DNA of 32,570 nt. Source: Bacillota bacterium. Lineage in GTDB: Bacteria; Bacillota; Sulfobacillia; Sulfobacillales; Sulfobacillaceae. The stretch's first letter is position 1, and each line of letters opens with the position of its first letter. The position numbers were made by a program, and so were the translations under genes. Location of the stretch: contig JAJYPK010000022.1 in the NCBI GenBank assembly GCA_021795465.1, forward strand, positions 1 through 32,570, given 5' to 3'. The notes beneath the pieces are model-generated. The model searched no databases. It was not told where the DNA came from and worked only from the letters and a program-made list of their open reading frames with translations. Of the stretch, positions 7,935 to 13,995 are shown piece after piece.

Positions 7935-8668
7935 AGACCTATGCAAAATCCCATCAAGGGTACGTCCGTCTTCGTAATGAAGATAGTTGGATGATGCGTC
8001 CCGTCGACTTTGACGGGTATCTCATCGCGGTGGCGGATGGTGTTGGCGGGGGACCGAGTGGCGGCGTCGCGAGTCGCATGGCGATTGAGGCACTAGACGA
8101 TGCGGCGGGGGTCGAGGTGCGTGACTCGGCGCGTCTGGTTTCTGCGGTATCCATGGCCAATCGTCGAGTTTTCGACAGTGGATCGGAGGAAGAAACCTTA
8201 CGCGGTATGGGTACGACATTAACGGCTGCGGTGGTTTTTCCGAGTCGAATCCTCTTGGCTCATGTCGGGGACTCGCGTGCATACCGCCTGACCGGAAGTC
8301 GACTGGACCGCCTGACAACGGATCATTCCGTCGCAGGAGAGATGGAGAAGGCGGGATCATTAACCCACGATGAGGCGATGCATCATCCGCGGCGTCATGT
8401 GTTGACGCGTTCGGTGGGGAACTTTAACAAGATTCGGGTGGATGTTGCGGAATTGGCATGGGGTACTCAAGATCGGCTATTGCTCTGTACCGACGGACTG
8501 TCGTCGGTGGTCACGGAAGATGAGATTGTTCGGTTAAGCCTCTCTTATAGCGGGCAAGAATTAGTCGATGAGCTTATTTCGGCTGCACTGACTTCAGGAG
8601 GGCCGGATAATATCACCGTGGTGCTCGCGGAAGTCACGCAGGATGTAGGTGATGCCGATGGTCGGTAA
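7892..8668 (+). CDS. prpC: PP2C-family serine/threonine phosphatase
   Basis: PrpC/Stp removes phosphate from Ser/Thr residues and opposes PrkC. Family metal-binding motifs are all visible: RNEDSW, AVADGVGGG, GMGTTLTA, AHVGDSRAY, LTTDHS, LTRSVG, LLCTDGLSSVV and GGPDNITVV, matching a compact catalytic domain of about 245 residues. The start is problematic. The homologous N-terminus should be close to xKTYAKSHQGYVR, but there is no ATG, GTG or TTG in frame near that point. The only conventional start is GTG 7892, which overlaps rlmN by 43 bases and adds about 13 residues. The strong GAGGAGGAG at 7914-7922 points instead to a non-standard start, with GTA at 7931 overlapping the rlmN TAA. The reported coordinates use GTG 7892. 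prkC begins within the last 11 bases. Confidence 0.88.
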   Translation: MRPIAPTRGGDFTVKTYAKSHQGYVRLRNEDSWMMRPVDFDGYLIAVADGVGGGPSGGVASRMAIEALDDAAGVEVRDSARLVSAVSMANRRVFDSGSEEETLRGMGTTLTAAVVFPSRILLAHVGDSRAYRLTGSRLDRLTTDHSVAGEMEKAGSLTHDEAMHHPRRHVLTRSVGNFNKIRVDVAELAWGTQDRLLLCTDGLSSVVTEDEIVRLSLSYSGQELVDELISAALTSGGPDNITVVLAEVTQDVGDADGR

Positions 8669-10598
8669 AATTTTGGGCGGACGTTACGAAGTTCTCGAGC
8701 GTATTGGGACTGGCGGAATGTCGCTAGTTTATCGAGCCCGTGACTTGACATTGAATCGGCTGGTAGCGGTGAAGATCTTAAAGCATCAATGGGCTGAAAA
8801 TGAAGAAGTGGTCAGACGCTTCGATCAAGAAGCTCGCTCGGCCGCCTCTCTAGTCAACCGGCACATCGTGCAAGTGTACGATGTGGGTCGAGAGGAGCAG
8901 GATGTCCATTACATGGTGATGGAACTTGTGGCTGGCGAGTCGCTGCGAAGTAAAATTGACCGCGAGGCCCCCCTATCGGTGATGGAAGCCATGGATGTGG
9001 TCGACCAGGTCGCGGCAGGCCTGGAAGCGGCTCACGGTAAGAAAGTGGTGCACCGTGATATTAAGCCGCAAAACATTCTCTTGGCCGAAGACGGCACGGC
9101 TAAGGTGACCGACTTTGGGATAGCCTATGCGGCCACATCGGGAACATTGGTGCACACGGGGTCGATGCTAGGCACCGTTCAGTATCTAAGTCCCGAACAG
9201 GCTCGCGGCAAAATGGTGGGGCCCCAGTCTGATCTTTACTCTTTGGGTGTGGTGTTATTCGAAATGCTAACGGGGCGGCTTCCCTTTGAAGGAGAGAGTG
9301 CCATTGGCGTTGCGATAAAACATCTGCAAGATGTGGCGCCAACGGTACAAAGCCTTCGCCCCGAACTGCCCGATGTTGTGAATCAGATAGTGGAAAGAGC
9401 GTTGTCAAAAGATCCGGCCGATCGCTATTTAACGGCGTCAGCGTTTCGACAGGACGTCTCTCGAGTGCTACACCCCGGGTCTCCCATTGAAACACCGTTA
9501 CCGGTCCCCTCCGTCTCACCCGGTCGAGGCGACGCCGGCGCTCTTAGTGCGGGACGAGAGAAAGATAAGGGGGGACCAAAGAAGCGCTGGCCACGGTGGG
9601 TTCCCTGGGCGATGGCATTAGCGGTGCTTATGCTTTTGGTGGGGGGATCAGTGTTTGCCTTTAATCGGTGGCTCAATGTGCCTTCGGTCGGCATCCCAAA
9701 TGTAAAGGGTCAGTCTTTGAGTACAGCCAAAGCCCGGCTCGGCACCTTAAAATTGGTCGCTCAGGTAGCGGGGAAGACGCCTTCAAACCACTTGCCGAAG
9801 AATTATGTCTATAATGAAATTCCCTCACCGGGAACATTGGTTAAGCCGGGCCAAATCGTTAAACTGGTGCTGTCTTCGGGACCACAGACCGCTCTGGTGC
9901 CCAACGTGAAGGGGCAGGATGAATTTCTGGCAAAACAAAATCTCACCTCAATGAATTTTCATGTCACGCTGCATCATGTCAATAGCCGCCAGCCGCAAGG
10001 TTTGGTCATACGGCAATCGCCTCCGCCGAACACCAATTTGGCTGAAGGGAAGGCGGTTACGCTTTGGGTGTCCAACGGCCCCCCTACGGCTACCCAATTA
10101 ATGCCCGATCTGCAACTTTTGACGGTGTCCGAGGCAGCGAGCGAACTCATTGGATTGAATCTTTCGATGGGAACACCCAATTCGACCTATAGTACCCAAC
10201 CCGTCAATACCATTATCGATCAAAGCCCGGCACCATATGCTGCGATTAAGGGAACCTCTACGGTGAATGTTACGATATCAAAGGGGAAAAGCCCGCAGAG
10301 CTCATCACTACCCGTCCACCATTCGACGGTGACTTGGCCGATTCCGTCGTCTGCTCCATCCAAATCTTTGCTCAAAGTCGTTGTAACCGACAGCGCGAAT
10401 AATGAAGAGGTCTTTTATCAGCAGGTCAATCCGGGGGGAACCGGGCAAATTATCTTCTCTTGGTATGGGTCTCACGGTTCCATGCAAATTTGGTTAAACG
10501 GCCAGGCGCAAGCCCCTCAGTCATTTACACCCAATAACTCGAGCTCTACGGCGCCATCGGGCAACGCCTTTAATTCTGGAAACGGGAATTCAGGATGA
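8658..10598 (+). CDS. prkC: PASTA-domain serine/threonine protein kinase PrkC
   Basis: PrkC-type kinases sit in the membrane, sense cell-wall material through extracellular PASTA domains and phosphorylate proteins on Ser/Thr; in Bacillus they also trigger spore germination. The 646-residue product starts with MVGKILGGRYEVLERIG. Its kinase domain (about 7-270) has the glycine loop GTGGMSLVYRA, K39 in VAVKIL, HRDIKPQN (D134), DFGIA (D152) and a Thr/Ser-rich activation loop. A basic juxtamembrane stretch leads to one transmembrane helix (about 316-338). Three PASTA repeats follow (about 341-409, 410-477, 477-543), then a Ser/Pro/Asn-rich, low-complexity tail of about 100 residues. ATG 8658 fits the family and has AGGTGAT upstream; GTG 8649 and ATG 8652 are alternatives. 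The stop overlaps rsgA (ATGA). Confidence 0.94.
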   Translation: MVGKILGGRYEVLERIGTGGMSLVYRARDLTLNRLVAVKILKHQWAENEEVVRRFDQEARSAASLVNRHIVQVYDVGREEQDVHYMVMELVAGESLRSKIDREAPLSVMEAMDVVDQVAAGLEAAHGKKVVHRDIKPQNILLAEDGTAKVTDFGIAYAATSGTLVHTGSMLGTVQYLSPEQARGKMVGPQSDLYSLGVVLFEMLTGRLPFEGESAIGVAIKHLQDVAPTVQSLRPELPDVVNQIVERALSKDPADRYLTASAFRQDVSRVLHPGSPIETPLPVPSVSPGRGDAGALSAGREKDKGGPKKRWPRWVPWAMALAVLMLLVGGSVFAFNRWLNVPSVGIPNVKGQSLSTAKARLGTLKLVAQVAGKTPSNHLPKNYVYNEIPSPGTLVKPGQIVKLVLSSGPQTALVPNVKGQDEFLAKQNLTSMNFHVTLHHVNSRQPQGLVIRQSPPPNTNLAEGKAVTLWVSNGPPTATQLMPDLQLLTVSEAASELIGLNLSMGTPNSTYSTQPVNTIIDQSPAPYAAIKGTSTVNVTISKGKSPQSSSLPVHHSTVTWPIPSSAPSKSLLKVVVTDSANNEEVFYQQVNPGGTGQIIFSWYGSHGSMQIWLNGQAQAPQSFTPNNSSSTAPSGNAFNSGNGNSG

Positions 10599-11464
10599 TG
10601 CTCCGGGGGCTGGTGACCCTGCTCGAAGCCAATAGACCCACGGTGGTGACGGAATCAGGCGTCGAATATTTGTGTTATCTGCGGGGTAAAGTGCGCCGAC
10701 AATCAGGGCGGATCTTGGTGGGTGACCAGGTGGAGTTGGAACCCACTGAAGGTCGCGAAGCGATCATTACCCGTGTGCTACCGCGTCAGCTTCAACTTGT
10801 GAGACCTCCGGTGGCCAATCTTACGGGGATTTTTGCGTGCTTCAGTTTGAGCCACCCCGCAGGTAGCCTAGAGCTTTTAGACAAGCGGTTGGTGATCGCG
10901 GCTCTCTCGGGTATCGCGGTAGAAATTGTGGTGACCAAATCGGATTTAGCAGAAAGTCCGGTGATACTGGAAGATATGGTCCAATTGTATCGATCGATAG
11001 GATATCGAGTTTGGGTGATGAGCGTCAAAACGGCGGTCGGTGTTGCCCCCTGGCTAGCAACCAACCGAGCCGGAATTTGGGTGTTAACCGGCGAAAGCGG
11101 CGTAGGCAAATCGTCTTTGCTCCATGCGGTGATCCCCCAGACCGTGATTGAGACCGCGGATCTAAGTCGGATCGGTCGCGGCCAACAAACGACACGATGG
11201 GTACGCCTCCTAAAAATCCGGGATTTTTTTCTCGCCGACACACCGGGCTATACGGCCCTGGAGACGGAAGTTGCCCACGCCCACGACATCGAGTCGCAAT
11301 TTTTCGAGTGGGAGGATGCGCGATGCCGATTCCCCAACTGCCTGCATCGAGGAGAACCTGGGTGCGCGGTGCGAGAAGGAGTGGCCAATGGGACGTACGC
11401 TTCTAGCCGATATCGCAGCTACTGCGTGATGATGGATCAGTGGGTAAAGCGATGGGGCGTTTAG
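10595..11464 (+). CDS. rsgA: Small-ribosomal-subunit biogenesis GTPase RsgA
   Basis: RsgA is a circularly permuted GTPase that helps late maturation of the 30S subunit. The 289-residue product shows an N-terminal OB fold (about 1-70, with LRGKVRRQSGRILVGDQVELE). The permuted G motifs follow: G4 as TKSD, G5-like SVKTA, G1 GESGVGKS (about 166-173), G2 region GRGQQTT and G3 DTPG. The C-terminal zinc site is CRFPNCLH...C (C244, C249, H251, C257). The G2 region has Gln-Gln where many relatives have a His before the Thr pair. ATG 10595 overlaps the prkC stop, so these genes are probably translationally coupled. The position after prpC-prkC is conserved in Firmicutes. Confidence 0.94.
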   Translation: MMLRGLVTLLEANRPTVVTESGVEYLCYLRGKVRRQSGRILVGDQVELEPTEGREAIITRVLPRQLQLVRPPVANLTGIFACFSLSHPAGSLELLDKRLVIAALSGIAVEIVVTKSDLAESPVILEDMVQLYRSIGYRVWVMSVKTAVGVAPWLATNRAGIWVLTGESGVGKSSLLHAVIPQTVIETADLSRIGRGQQTTRWVRLLKIRDFFLADTPGYTALETEVAHAHDIESQFFEWEDARCRFPNCLHRGEPGCAVREGVANGTYASSRYRSYCVMMDQWVKRWGV

Positions 11465-11970
11465 CGGAATGTTTATGGATCAGGGAAGGTTCTCCGTGGA
11501 TATCTGGCGCTTGGCGAGCGGTGATGGTGGACTTGGCGGCGGGTGAAGAATCCGTTACCCGGGAAGTTATCGCGAGATTACGACCGAAGACTGAGTTGCC
11601 CGTCTTGTTGCATATGTTAAGTGGGAAGCCGCGAGAAGATTATCAGGAGTGGCATCAACGTGGTGTGGATGTGATGACACTGACCTGGAGTCCCTCGCTG
11701 TCACCCCAGACACTGGTTGAGATGAGGATGGCGGGTCTCTTATGTGGCATATCCATTTCGCCGGATAACGCTGGGACTACGAAGCTCAGCGCGCTATGGC
11801 CTCTCCTAGATATCGTCATCGTGGTCGACGAGGGGGACGGAATTGAGAGTAAAACGACCGTGAAAGGATTAAGCGCCATGAGAGGCACGATGGATCGGCC
11901 ACTATTGGCGGTGAAGGACGCCAGGGGTCAGATGGATGAAATTGAGGCGGACCTCTGGATCCATCCCTAG
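11452..11970 (+). CDS. Degenerate, shortened ribulose-phosphate 3-epimerase-like protein
   Basis: The gene occupies the place where rpe follows rsgA in Firmicutes. The 172-residue product aligns by eye with the middle of a TIM-barrel ribulose-5-phosphate epimerase. VIARLRPKTELPVLLHMLSG resembles the family's LRPxTDLPLDVHLMI segment. GVDVMTLTWSPSL resembles GADIITVHxEA. GLLCGISISPDNAG, LLDIVIVV and GLSAMRG occupy the places of the later strands. Key residues are altered: the HVDVMDG box is approximately MVDLAAG, the DVHLM His survives but its Asp is Leu, the VNPGFGGQ phosphate loop is replaced by DEGDG, and the C-terminal strand and glycine-rich phosphate site are missing (172 residues against about 220). 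It is probably not an active epimerase. It may be a relic or a repurposed protein. ATG 11452 is chosen; GTG 11440 is an alternative. Confidence 0.65.
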   Translation: MGRLAECLWIREGSPWISGAWRAVMVDLAAGEESVTREVIARLRPKTELPVLLHMLSGKPREDYQEWHQRGVDVMTLTWSPSLSPQTLVEMRMAGLLCGISISPDNAGTTKLSALWPLLDIVIVVDEGDGIESKTTVKGLSAMRGTMDRPLLAVKDARGQMDEIEADLWIHP

Positions 11971-12028
11971 CCGCTTAAAGTGGTCGCCGTACCCATGCAC
12001 CTTTTATCGGGAGAATCGTACCATGATG

Positions 12029-12050
12029 AGTGTCACGAAAGCGTGACACT
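12029..12050 (+). other. Perfect hairpin upstream of a small membrane-protein gene
   Basis: AGTGTCACG (12029-12037) and CGTGACACT (12042-12050) form a perfect 9-bp stem with an AAAG loop. It is enclosed by a second, distant pair, GCCGCTT (11970-11976) with AAGCGGC (12053-12059), giving a nested structure that starts at the last base of the upstream stop codon. No U-tract follows, so it is not a typical intrinsic terminator. It could be a protein operator, an RNA processing or stability element, or part of a leader. The next ribosome binding site begins eight bases after the outer stem. Confidence 0.6.
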
Positions 12051-12079
12051 AAAAGCGGCCCGGTAAAAGGAGGGAGACT

Positions 12080-12301
12080 ATGCGTCCCATCCGAGGTTCG
12101 TGGCGGGCTCGTCGGCAAATGCCATATAAGCTAGGAGGAGCTGGACTCGCGCTGGTAGGCGGGATTCTTATCGTGAAAATTTTACCAGTGTGGATTTGGC
12201 CGGTCGGTGTCGGATTATGGCTCATGTGGGCAGGATTGGGTCCGATCATGGTGGGGGGATTTTTAATTTGGCTCGGCTATCGCATATTCATTGCGCGATA
12301 A
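12080..12301 (+). CDS. Small hydrophobic membrane protein, function unknown
   Basis: I do not recognise a family. The 73-residue product has a short basic N-terminus (MRPIRGSWRARRQMPYK) that would stay in the cytoplasm. After it come two or three closely spaced hydrophobic segments (about 18-33, 35-50 and 53-70), rich in Gly, Leu, Ile and Trp, ending in a basic RIFIAR. The ribosome binding site AAGGAGGGAG (12067-12076) is among the best in the window, and the upstream hairpin suggests separate control. It lies between the epimerase-like gene and spoVM, where B. subtilis has thiN, but the protein is not related to a thiamine pyrophosphokinase. A sporulation or envelope role is only a guess from position. 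Confidence 0.65.
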   Translation: MRPIRGSWRARRQMPYKLGGAGLALVGGILIVKILPVWIWPVGVGLWLMWAGLGPIMVGGFLIWLGYRIFIAR

Positions 12302-12354
12302 CTCAGGAGGAGATTGGTCACACTCCATACTAGACGAAACGAGGTGAGATGGGC

Positions 12355-12444
12355 ATGCGGGTGCAGGTGGTGAAGGTTCCGCGCGTGGTGGGCAAGATGT
12401 TGCAGTTCGTGTTGGGTTTTTGGGCCACTAAAAGCGCGAAATAA
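12355..12444 (+). CDS. spoVM: Stage V sporulation protein M (SpoVM)
   Basis: SpoVM is a tiny amphipathic peptide that recognises the convex forespore membrane and anchors SpoIVA, the base layer of the spore coat. This 29-residue product, MRVQVVKVPRVVGKMLQFVL followed by GFWATKSAK, aligns without gaps with my memory of the 26-residue Bacillus peptide. K7, P9, G13, L20 and G21 coincide, including the functionally important Pro9, and the rest keeps the amphipathic pattern. ATG 12355 is preferred because GAGGTGA (12341-12347) lies 7 bases upstream; ATG 12349 would be too close. The position between the rsgA/rpe region and a reversed rpmB is exactly the B. subtilis location. This is strong evidence for an endospore former. 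No clear sigma-E promoter was identified. Confidence 0.88.
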   Translation: MRVQVVKVPRVVGKMLQFVLGFWATKSAK

Positions 12445-12450
12445 ACTAAG

Positions 12451-12469
12451 GGCTTGATACAATCAAGCC
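12451..12469 (+). other. Perfect hairpin between spoVM and hslO
   Basis: GGCTTGAT (12451-12458) and ATCAAGCC (12462-12469) form a perfect 8-bp stem with an ACA loop, starting 6 bases after the spoVM stop. The hslO ribosome binding site GAGGAGG (12470-12476) begins immediately after it, with no U-tract. It may stabilise the 3' end of the spoVM message or modulate hslO translation rather than act as an intrinsic terminator. Confidence 0.6.
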
Positions 12470-12487
12470 GAGGAGGAATGAACACTT

Positions 12488-13372
12488 TTGGGGGATTATC
12501 GTGTAAAGGCGACGGCAGCGGGGGGCTCCATTCGGGCAATCGCGGCGGTGACGACAGCCACGGCACTTCGCGTGCAAAACTTGCACCACGCGTCACCGGT
12601 GGCTGCCGCCGCCTTGGGGCGGCTTATCACGGCTGCATCGTTGCTCGCGTCGGATTTTAAAGACGCATTTCGCTTGACGGTGGAGGTTCAGGCTGACGGC
12701 CCTTTAGGTCGTTTGGTGTCTGAGATTCGGACGGGCGGCCTCATACGGGCACGAACGGAGAATTCTTTGGTGGATTTGCCCCTCCGGTCGGACAACAAAT
12801 TGGCGGTGGGACAAGCCGTGGGGAATCGGGGGACCTTACGGGTGACGCGGGAGGAGCGTGGCAGAAATCCCTATGAAGGTCAAGCACCCATCGTCAGCGG
12901 AGAAATTGGGGAAGATTTGGCAAACTATTACCGAATATCGGAGCAGATCCCATCCGCAGTGGCCCTTGGGGTGCTAATCGGTCACGAGGGATTGGTTGTC
13001 GCATCCGGTGGGGTCGTGATTCAGGCCCTGCCCGGCATCCAGACTGTAACGACGGATGAAATTACCGACAAATTTCAGAAGCTCCATAACATCAGCTGGC
13101 GTTTGTCCAATGGAGAGACACCGGAAGATTTGTTGCGAGAAGTCTTACCCACATCGATACATTGGTTAGGCACCGACTCGTTAGAATATCAATGCCAATG
13201 TAGCAGCGAGCGAAGCCTCGAAATTATTGGTAGTTTACCCACCGGAGATTTAGACGCTTTAATTCAAGACAAAGGGGCAGAGGTCGTATGCCATTTCTGC
13301 AATACGGCTTACCCCATCTCTCTATTCCAGTTGGAAAAGGCACGGAGCGATCGCGCCATACCTGAAGGTTAA
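12488..13372 (+). CDS. hslO: Redox-regulated chaperone Hsp33
   Basis: Hsp33 is a cytoplasmic holdase switched on by oxidative unfolding; a zinc ion held by four cysteines acts as the redox sensor. The 294-residue product has the conserved N-terminal domain (DYRVKATAAGGSIRAIAA..., SPVAAAALGRLITAA, ADGPLG) and the C-terminal zinc module CQC (C236, C238) and CHFC (C268, C271) in CxC-x(29)-CxxC form. The start is TTG 12488; GGAGGA lies about 10 bases upstream. The ATG at 12478 is in another frame and gives no Hsp33 sequence. The TAA stop shares bases with the stop of convergent rpmB. Confidence 0.94.
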   Translation: MGDYRVKATAAGGSIRAIAAVTTATALRVQNLHHASPVAAAALGRLITAASLLASDFKDAFRLTVEVQADGPLGRLVSEIRTGGLIRARTENSLVDLPLRSDNKLAVGQAVGNRGTLRVTREERGRNPYEGQAPIVSGEIGEDLANYYRISEQIPSAVALGVLIGHEGLVVASGGVVIQALPGIQTVTTDEITDKFQKLHNISWRLSNGETPEDLLREVLPTSIHWLGTDSLEYQCQCSSERSLEIIGSLPTGDLDALIQDKGAEVVCHFCNTAYPISLFQLEKARSDRAIPEG

Positions 13373-13560
13373 ATAGCCCGATCCACTTTTCCGGACCGCA
13401 GGCATCTGGTACATACATAAATGTGTTGAGTACGCCCGTTAACCCGGGCCCGCACACGTTGAATATTTGGCTTCCAAATGCGCCGAGTCTTATGATGGGA
13501 ATGGCTCACATTATTGCCATGCATGGTGTGCTTGTCGCAAATTTCGCACCGATACGCCAT
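13369..13560 (-). CDS. rpmB: Ribosomal protein L28 (zinc-binding form)
   Basis: L28 is a small protein of the 50S subunit. The 63-residue product MAYRCEICDKHTMHGNNVSH continues with HHKTRRIWKPNIQ and VYVCTRCLRSGKV-type elements. Two CxxC pairs (CEIC, CTRC) mark the zinc-ribbon form. The ATG at 13560 is preceded on the minus strand by GGAGGAGGATCCTTTT; a longer frame upstream is not L28-like. The reversed orientation between spoVM/hslO and asp23 is the same as in B. subtilis. Its TAA overlaps the TAA of hslO in a TTAA, so there is no room for a terminator between them. Confidence 0.95.
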   Translation of the reverse strand: MAYRCEICDKHTMHGNNVSHSHHKTRRIWKPNIQRVRARVNGRTQHIYVCTRCLRSGKVDRAI

Positions 13561-13596
13561 AAAAGGATCCTCCTCCGACACGATGACATACGTCCT

Positions 13597-13625
13597 ATGG
13601 TACCATGAATGAAAATCCTCTGCAA
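13597..13625 (-). promoter_or_regulatory. rpmB promoter with palindromic extended -10
   Basis: On the minus strand a -35 TTGCAG (13620-13625) is 17 bases from TGG-TACCAT (-10 at 13597-13602, extended type). The -10 lies within the palindrome ATGGTACCAT (13597-13606), so the plus strand reads the same extended TGGTACCAT and could fire toward asp23. The plus-strand -35 region is poor. Confidence 0.5.
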
Positions 13626-13638
13626 GGTAGTGGTGTTG

Positions 13639-13995
13639 ATGCATAAGGACAGCGAATATGGACGGCTCTCCGTCAACGATGAGATCCTCTCGCAACTAAC
13701 CAGTAGGGCGGTCATCCAGGTGCCAGGCGTACTAGGATTGATGCTCCGTTCCAAAAACCAGGAGGGTACTCACGATGGATCCGGCGTCATGGAACATGCG
13801 GGTCGGGGAGTGTCGATTGGGGTGGATTCTCTCGGCAGGGTCGTTATTGAAATTTCGATTGCGGTACGCTATGGTGTGAGAATCAAAGATGTTGGGCTCG
13901 AGGTGGTACGGACGGTGGATCAAGTGATATGGGACGCTGTGTCTCTAAGCCCGTACCGTGTCGTGGTTCATGTCGAAGGAGTCCGTAAGTCGTGA
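13639..13995 (+). CDS. Asp23/Gls24 family envelope-stress protein (YloU-like)
   Basis: Asp23-family proteins are small cytoplasmic or membrane-associated proteins linked to cell-envelope stress; the precise function of the YloU branch is not settled. The 118-residue product from ATG 13639 shows the family pattern YGRLSVNDEILSQLTSRAV, VPGVLGL, IGVDSLGRVVIEISIAVRYGVRI and a final VVHVEGVRKS. An upstream ATG (13609) would lie at or before the predicted transcript start and lacks a good ribosome binding site; AAGGTAGTGG precedes the chosen start region. The gene sits directly before fakA, sharing a GTGA overlap, as in other Firmicutes. Confidence 0.85.
   Translation: MHKDSEYGRLSVNDEILSQLTSRAVIQVPGVLGLMLRSKNQEGTHDGSGVMEHAGRGVSIGVDSLGRVVIEISIAVRYGVRIKDVGLEVVRTVDQVIWDAVSLSPYRVVVHVEGVRKS

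Noticed and set aside
12454-12660. A plus-strand frame that includes ATG 12478 right after GAGGAGG
   Set aside because: The frame is Gly/Arg-rich and stops early, while the alternative frame from TTG 12488 encodes full Hsp33.
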